A stretch of 57,592 nucleotides of DNA from Enterobacterales bacterium (lineage in GTDB: Bacteria; Pseudomonadota; Gammaproteobacteria; Enterobacterales; Enterobacteriaceae). Numbering within the stretch: the first letter of the stretch is position 1; the number at the start of each line of letters is the position of its first letter. Made by a program: the position numbers and the translations under genes. The notes beneath the pieces are model-generated. The model made no database searches. It saw only the letters and a program-made list of their open reading frames with translations, and was not told where the DNA came from. Below, one piece after another: positions 53,695-57,592 of this stretch. The stretch covers positions 1-57,592 of the forward strand of contig JAATFO010000091.1 of NCBI GenBank assembly GCA_015655145.1, written 5' to 3'.

Positions 53695-54116
53695 ATGGAA
53701 AATCCAGCCATCCTGTTGCGACGTCTGAACCCTTACTGTGCCCGTGCGATGGAAGGCGCGGCTTCGCTCTGCCAGACCCGCGCGCACGCGGAAATCCCCA
53801 GCACGCCTGATATCAGGGCGACGATAATGCCGCCAGACCCGCGCGCACGCGGAAATCCTTGTCAGGCCCGCAAAGCCCGGCCTCATTCTGGCACCAGACC
53901 CGCGCGCACGCGGAAATCCTCATGCTGTTGCATGATGCAGGGCACCTTGTTAAACCAGACCCGCGCGCACGCGGAAATCCTTTTGCTACAGCATTAAAAA
54001 ACAGCGGACCAATCACCAGACCCGCGCGCACGCGGAAATCCTGCCAGCGCACTGGCTGCTGAAGCTGCTCGAACATCGGGCTGGCGTTTGACCGTACACA
54101 AGGAGTGCACGCATGA
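53695..54116 (+). pseudogene. clpV: clpV/tssH remnant: N-terminus, CRISPR-like array, likely C-terminal codons
   Basis: ATG 53695 (SD AGAGAGAG) opens MENPAILLRRLNPYCARAME, then GAASLCQTRAHAEI, the N-domain start of the T6SS AAA+ ATPase ClpV. After codon 34 the array at 53772-54041 begins. At its far end the clpV frame resumes as QTRAHAEILPAHWLLKLLE (54017-54073), then jumps: NIGLAFDRTQGVHA-stop (54072-54116) ends in an ATGA overlap with vgrG, as a native clpV end should. About 2.4 kb of the usual ~2.6 kb gene is missing. ClpV recycles contracted TssBC sheaths, so this locus cannot supply that activity. Read straight through, ATG 53695 gives only a 100-residue chimera ending at 53997. Assigning the last 14 codons to clpV is inference. 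Confidence 0.85.
53772..54041 (+). CRISPR. Five-repeat CRISPR-like array whose repeat is clpV coding sequence
   Basis: A 26-bp sequence beginning CCAGACCCGCGCG and ending GCGGAAATCC occurs without mismatch at 53772-53797, 53833-53858, 53894-53919, 53955-53980 and 54016-54041. Every step is exactly 61 bp. The four 35-bp intervals (53798-53832, 53859-53893, 53920-53954, 53981-54015) are unrelated to one another. Flanking bases suggest the true repeat may be 27-28 bp (T follows in four of five copies). Its centre is a dyad CCGCG-CGCA-CGCGG like the stem of type I-E repeats. The repeat encodes QTRAHAEI of ClpV in the first and last copy, so it is duplicated host sequence. Because 61 is not a multiple of three, each unit shifts the reading frame. 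No AT-rich leader or cas gene is visible. Confidence 0.75.
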
Positions 54117-56491
54117 GCAGTAATCCCCCGATTAGATTCAGCCACAACCATCACCTGTTGGCGGTGAAGGGATGTGAAGCCGAGTTCGATGTGCTGGCGT
54201 TTGAAGGCGATGAAGCCCTGAGCACGCCGTTCAGCTACCGTATTGAATTCACCTGCGGTGACCATGCCATCAGCAAAGAAATGATGCTGATGAAAGCGGC
54301 CTCGCTGACCTTACAGGCGCCGGTTGACCAGGGCTGGGGCATTAAAGTCCAGCAACCGGTACGGGTGGTGCAGGGAGTGGTCAGCGGCTTTGAACGGCTC
54401 AACACCTCAAAGGATGAAACCCATTACGCCCTGACGCTCCAGCCACGCCTGGCGCTGCTCAGCCGTTCGCATCAGAACGCCATTTACCAGGACATGTCCG
54501 TCCCGCAAATCGTCGAAAAAATCCTGCGCGAGCGCCACAATATGCGCGGCCAGGATTTCCTGTTCTCACTGACCAGAGAGTATCCGCGCCGAGAGCAGGT
54601 GATGCAGTACGGTGAGGACGACCTGCACTTTATCACCCGCCTGTTGGGCGAGGTCGGCATCTGGTTCCGCTTCACCACCGACACGCACCTGAACATCGAC
54701 GTGGTGGAGTTCTGTGATGGTCAGCAGGGGTATGAAAAAGGCCTGACGCTGCCATCGGTTCCGCCATCAGGGCAGCATTCGGACGGCGTGGACTCGGTCT
54801 GGGGAATGGAGAGCCATCATAACGTGGTGCAGAAGCAGGTCAGCACCCGTGATTACAATTACCGCCAGGCCACGGAAGACATGAGCACCCTGGTCGATGC
54901 GACCCGCGGGGATGCCATTACCTGTGGGGAGGCTTACCACTGGGGAGACAACTACCTGACGGCGGGAAGTCAATATGACCGCCACCCGGCCCCGGAGTCC
55001 GGAGCCTTTTATGCCCGCATCCGTCATGAGCGCTACCTGAATGGCCAGACGCAGATTCATGCCATCACCAGCTGCCCGACCCTCTCTCCGGGTCAGGTAC
55101 TGAAAGTCACCGGCGGGTACGAAGTGGCAGACGTGTTTGCTCAGGGCGTGGTCATCACGGCGATGCACAGCCATGCGCGCCGTGATGAAGACTTTGGCGT
55201 CAACTTCGACGGCATCCCGGACAGCACTGATTTTAGTTTCCGTCCTGAGCCTGGCTCACGCCCGGTGATGGCCGGCACATTGCCGGCCCGCGTCACGAGT
55301 ACCACCGAGAACGACACCTACGGCCACATCGATAAAGGCGGCCGCTACCGCGTCAACATGCTGTTTGACCGCGACAACTGGGAGACCGGGTTCGAGAGCC
55401 TGTGGGTGCGCCAGTCCCGCCCCTATGCCGGCGATACCTACGGCCTGCACCTGCCGCTGCTGGCGGGGACCGAAGTGGCGATTGGCTTTGAGGACGGTAA
55501 CCCGGACAGACCGTACATCTCCGGCGTGCTGCACGACTCGGCGCACGGTGACCATGTCACTATCCGCAACTACAAACGCAACGTCCTGCGCACGCCGGCG
55601 AACAACAAAATCCGCCTCGATGATGAGCGCGGAAAAGAGCATATCAAGGTCTCCACCGAGTACGGCGGCAAGAGTCAGCTGAATCTCGGCCATCTGGTCG
55701 ACAGCGAGAAACAACAACGCGGCGAGGGTTTTGAGCTCAGAACCGACAGCTGGGGCGCGATACGTGCGCAGAAAGGGATGCTTATCAGCGCTGACGGTCA
55801 GGCAAAGGCGCAGGGGCCGGTGCTGGCGATGGGGCCTGCGGTCAGTCTGCTAAAAGGGGCGCTAAATCAGGTGACCGGATGGGGGACTATTACGCAGAAG
55901 CATCACAATTTTTCTCCCGACGCGGATTCACTCAGAGAATTTGTTAATGGTGCAGACAACCTGAAAGAAGCTGCTTTGCTGATGGCGGCGCCAAAAGGCA
56001 TCGCTGCCGTCACCCCGGAAACCATGCTGATGCATAGCGGAAAAGGCCTTTATCTGCAAAGTTTGGGGGAGGTCAATATTGCAACAGCTCAGCGCTATTC
56101 AGTTAATGCCAGTAAAGCAATCTCAATTCTTTCGCAACAGGAAGGAATACGCCTGGTCTCGGCGAAAGGACCACTTGAAGTTGAATCACACGCCGATACG
56201 TTGTCACTGACTTCTCTTAAAGATGTGACTGTCCAGTCAACACAGGGGCATTTGCAACTGACAGCAAAGAACGGGATCACGCTTGCCTGCGGAGGCGCTT
56301 ACATTCAGCTTACTCCACAGGGAGAGATTAAAATTCATGGTCCTGGCCTGCTAAGTCTCAAAGGACAACACAATATGGAAGGTCCTGCGAGCCAGGATTT
56401 CCCGTTGCCAGATCTCCCTTCGTCGGTCTGTAAGGATTGCCTGAAGCGTGCACAGGAAATCGCTCAGGGCTTTGTGCCGAGGGAGGCGTAA
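54113..56491 (+). CDS. vgrG: T6SS spike protein VgrG
   Basis: 792 residues. Gp27-like N-terminal domain (FDVLAFEGDEALSTPFSYRI, QNAIYQDMSVPQIVEKILRE, YPRREQVMQYGEDDLHFITRLLGE), gp5-like OB and needle region (DTYGHIDKGGRYRVNMLFDR, HLPLLAGTEVAIGFEDGNPDRP), then a DUF2345 beta-helix extension (about 560-740). The tail SSVCKDCLKRAQEIAQGF is typical of VgrGs that carry cargo through an adaptor. It forms the puncturing tip on the Hcp tube. Its start overlaps the presumed clpV stop and its stop overlaps the DUF4123 gene start. Confidence 0.94.
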   Translation: MSSNPPIRFSHNHHLLAVKGCEAEFDVLAFEGDEALSTPFSYRIEFTCGDHAISKEMMLMKAASLTLQAPVDQGWGIKVQQPVRVVQGVVSGFERLNTSKDETHYALTLQPRLALLSRSHQNAIYQDMSVPQIVEKILRERHNMRGQDFLFSLTREYPRREQVMQYGEDDLHFITRLLGEVGIWFRFTTDTHLNIDVVEFCDGQQGYEKGLTLPSVPPSGQHSDGVDSVWGMESHHNVVQKQVSTRDYNYRQATEDMSTLVDATRGDAITCGEAYHWGDNYLTAGSQYDRHPAPESGAFYARIRHERYLNGQTQIHAITSCPTLSPGQVLKVTGGYEVADVFAQGVVITAMHSHARRDEDFGVNFDGIPDSTDFSFRPEPGSRPVMAGTLPARVTSTTENDTYGHIDKGGRYRVNMLFDRDNWETGFESLWVRQSRPYAGDTYGLHLPLLAGTEVAIGFEDGNPDRPYISGVLHDSAHGDHVTIRNYKRNVLRTPANNKIRLDDERGKEHIKVSTEYGGKSQLNLGHLVDSEKQQRGEGFELRTDSWGAIRAQKGMLISADGQAKAQGPVLAMGPAVSLLKGALNQVTGWGTITQKHHNFSPDADSLREFVNGADNLKEAALLMAAPKGIAAVTPETMLMHSGKGLYLQSLGEVNIATAQRYSVNASKAISILSQQEGIRLVSAKGPLEVESHADTLSLTSLKDVTVQSTQGHLQLTAKNGITLACGGAYIQLTPQGEIKIHGPGLLSLKGQHNMEGPASQDFPLPDLPSSVCKDCLKRAQEIAQGFVPREA

Positions 56492-57270
56492 TGATGCAAT
56501 ACATTTCTTCATGGATGGATAAAATTCAGTCTGCTTGTCAGCGTGCTGAAATCGAACATGTTGATGTAATCATTGATCAGTGTGCCGTTGATTTTTCTGT
56601 TCTTCCTGCACTCGCAACTTTCAGTAATCCTATGATGTGGCAATCGCTCTATCATGGGTTACCTGAGGATATTTATCCTGAAGATGCCCCTGTACTGGTT
56701 CGGGTGAATCTGTCAGATGCAGAGCATGCTCAGTGGTTGCAGAACCTTGCGGCAGAAATGATGGAATCAGCACCTCTCCTGATATGCGGTTCTTGCTGGT
56801 CGTTTGAACAGCTTGCTGTCTGGCTCAGGGACTGTGCTAATGCGCAACATGAGGGCCGGGAGGGGATTTTTCGTTTCTGGGATACCCGTATTTTTCCTTT
56901 CCTGTTCAGTCACATTCTTGACGATGAGCAGCAAAAGCAACTTCTGAAACCGATCTTATTCTGGACCTGGCTCGACTGTGATTGCCAACCCTCCATTCGA
57001 TTAGGGAGTGGTGATACCCCCGAATCTGACGAGTCGGTAGTACAAATTGAATTTACTGATAGACAGTTTGAAAAACTCATGTGTATCAGTGATACGAGGC
57101 AGTTTCTGAGGTATGAAAAAATACCGGAAGGACTATTCGCTAACCGACAAACCGAATTTACAGCCTGTTATGAGGCGATGCTGACTGCAACAGAGCAGCG
57201 AATTCTTTTTGATGATAAACGCAGTGCCTGGGTTATGGCGCAGATTATTTCAAATAGCTCTGCTACCTGA
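56491..57270 (+). CDS. DUF4123 T6SS effector-loading adaptor
   Basis: About 259 residues starting MMQYISSWMDKIQSACQRAE, with DUF4123-type blocks APVLVRVNLSDAEH, FRFWDTRIFPFLFSHILDDE and a C-terminal helical tail ending IISNSSAT. ATG 56491 shares its A with the vgrG stop and has GGGAGGCG upstream. DUF4123 (Tap/TEC) proteins load a specific effector onto a partner VgrG, so an effector gene should be nearby. The next gene is a lipoprotein instead, so the effector may lie just past the window. Confidence 0.85.
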   Translation: MMQYISSWMDKIQSACQRAEIEHVDVIIDQCAVDFSVLPALATFSNPMMWQSLYHGLPEDIYPEDAPVLVRVNLSDAEHAQWLQNLAAEMMESAPLLICGSCWSFEQLAVWLRDCANAQHEGREGIFRFWDTRIFPFLFSHILDDEQQKQLLKPILFWTWLDCDCQPSIRLGSGDTPESDESVVQIEFTDRQFEKLMCISDTRQFLRYEKIPEGLFANRQTEFTACYEAMLTATEQRILFDDKRSAWVMAQIISNSSAT

Positions 57271-57294
57271 TTAATTCCTCACAAGGAGCGTTGA

Positions 57295-57592
57295 ATGAAG
57301 TATTTCTTTTTATCATTGGCAACAGTGGTATTACTGTTGACGGGCTGTAACCAGCCAGCAGAAGCTGATTCAGTCAGCGGTGGCGGTGGAACCATTGAAG
57401 CCATTAATCATACGCACTGGGCCATCAACCACTTTAGCGTCAATGGGCAGCCCGGTGTCGATATTATCGGCCCATGGCAGGGCGGCGGCGGTGCTGGTTA
57501 CTTTGGCGTGCCTTCAGAATGGAAACCGGGTATGACCGTTAAAATTGAGTGGGAAACCGGCATCGGCGATACAGATGGTTTTCCAGGTTTCG
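57295..57592 (+). CDS. DUF3304-like lipoprotein (cut by window end)
   Basis: Starts at ATG 57295 with AAGGAG at 57282-57287; 99 codons are visible. Signal peptide with lipobox LLTGC (Cys17), then a Gly-rich SGGGGTIEAINHTHWAINHFSVNG and GPWQGGGGAGYFGVPSEWKPG, as in DUF3304 lipoproteins often found beside VgrG/DUF4123/effector genes. A periplasmic immunity lipoprotein or T6SS accessory are both possible. The C-terminus is outside the window. Confidence 0.75.
   Translation, partial: MKYFFLSLATVVLLLTGCNQPAEADSVSGGGGTIEAINHTHWAINHFSVNGQPGVDIIGPWQGGGGAGYFGVPSEWKPGMTVKIEWETGIGDTDGFPGF

Noticed and set aside
53772-54041. Array as a simple minisatellite or protein repeat
   Set aside because: The intervals between the identical cores are mutually unrelated, and each unit changes the reading frame, so neither slippage duplication of a whole unit nor selection for a repeated peptide explains it.
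53772-54041. Array as an ordinary canonical CRISPR locus
   Set aside because: The repeat belongs to the clpV coding sequence on both outer edges and no leader or cas gene is visible. It is reported as CRISPR-like and probably ectopic instead.
53813-54265. Minus-strand frame with repeated FRVRAGL segments
   Set aside because: It is the reverse reading of the array repeats and the vgrG start, with no SD or family match.

Overview
The window looks like accessory chromosome from a plant-associated enterobacterium of the Pectobacteriaceae (Brenneria, Lonsdalea, Dickeya or Pectobacterium-like). The grounds are an HrpK-type type III translocator behind a hrp-box-like promoter, a Yersinia-type yfe/sit metal operon, a chaperone-usher fimbria and an enterobacterial type VI secretion (T6SS) operon. 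This placement is inferred from gene content; there is no rRNA or core marker in view.

Layout. 1-8570: a sugar-type ABC importer (left gene cut by the window edge), then RidA, FAH-fold hydrolase, LigB-type ring-cleavage dioxygenase, FAD monooxygenase and a siderophore-interacting-type reductase. 8650-9178: decayed gene. 9312-13528: PotA-like ATPase, quinone reductase, GST, AroQ-like protein and 2-hydroxyacid dehydrogenase. A LysR gene faces them (13592-14554). 15049-19280: polyamine-type binding protein, two permeases and a flavin monooxygenase. Together this reads as an uncharacterised uptake and breakdown island for an aromatic or amino-aromatic plant compound. 19345-26117 (minus): peptide ABC importer with a fused double ATPase, plus an M20 peptidase. 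26493-28256 (minus): hrpK. 28554-30241: GNAT and EamA genes. 30334-34759 (minus): sulfonate/taurine-type importer, MFS exporter and a small membrane protein. 34918-37786 (minus): yfeABCD remnant with three of four genes broken. 38230-43904: fimbrial operon ending in an EAL phosphodiesterase. A PilZ gene follows, then a repeat-rich lipoprotein and IS5- and IS3-type scraps. 46911-57592: T6SS genes tssB, tssC, tssK, tssL, ompA-like, hcp, a clpV remnant, vgrG, DUF4123 and a DUF3304-like lipoprotein that runs off the edge.

The most striking object lies between hcp and vgrG, where clpV should be. Only about the first 47 codons and a likely last 14 codons of clpV remain. Inside codons 26-34 sits a five-repeat, four-spacer array with an exact 61-bp period, the period of type I-E CRISPR arrays. 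The repeat is not a foreign CRISPR repeat: it is the clpV coding sequence for QTRAHAEI itself, a stretch that carries a CRISPR-like GC dyad (CCGCG-CGCA-CGCGG). The simplest reading is an array born by off-target spacer integration into a chromosomal gene. A second two-repeat element with the same 61-bp period lies just upstream of the T6SS operon (46594-46688). No cas gene is visible in the window.
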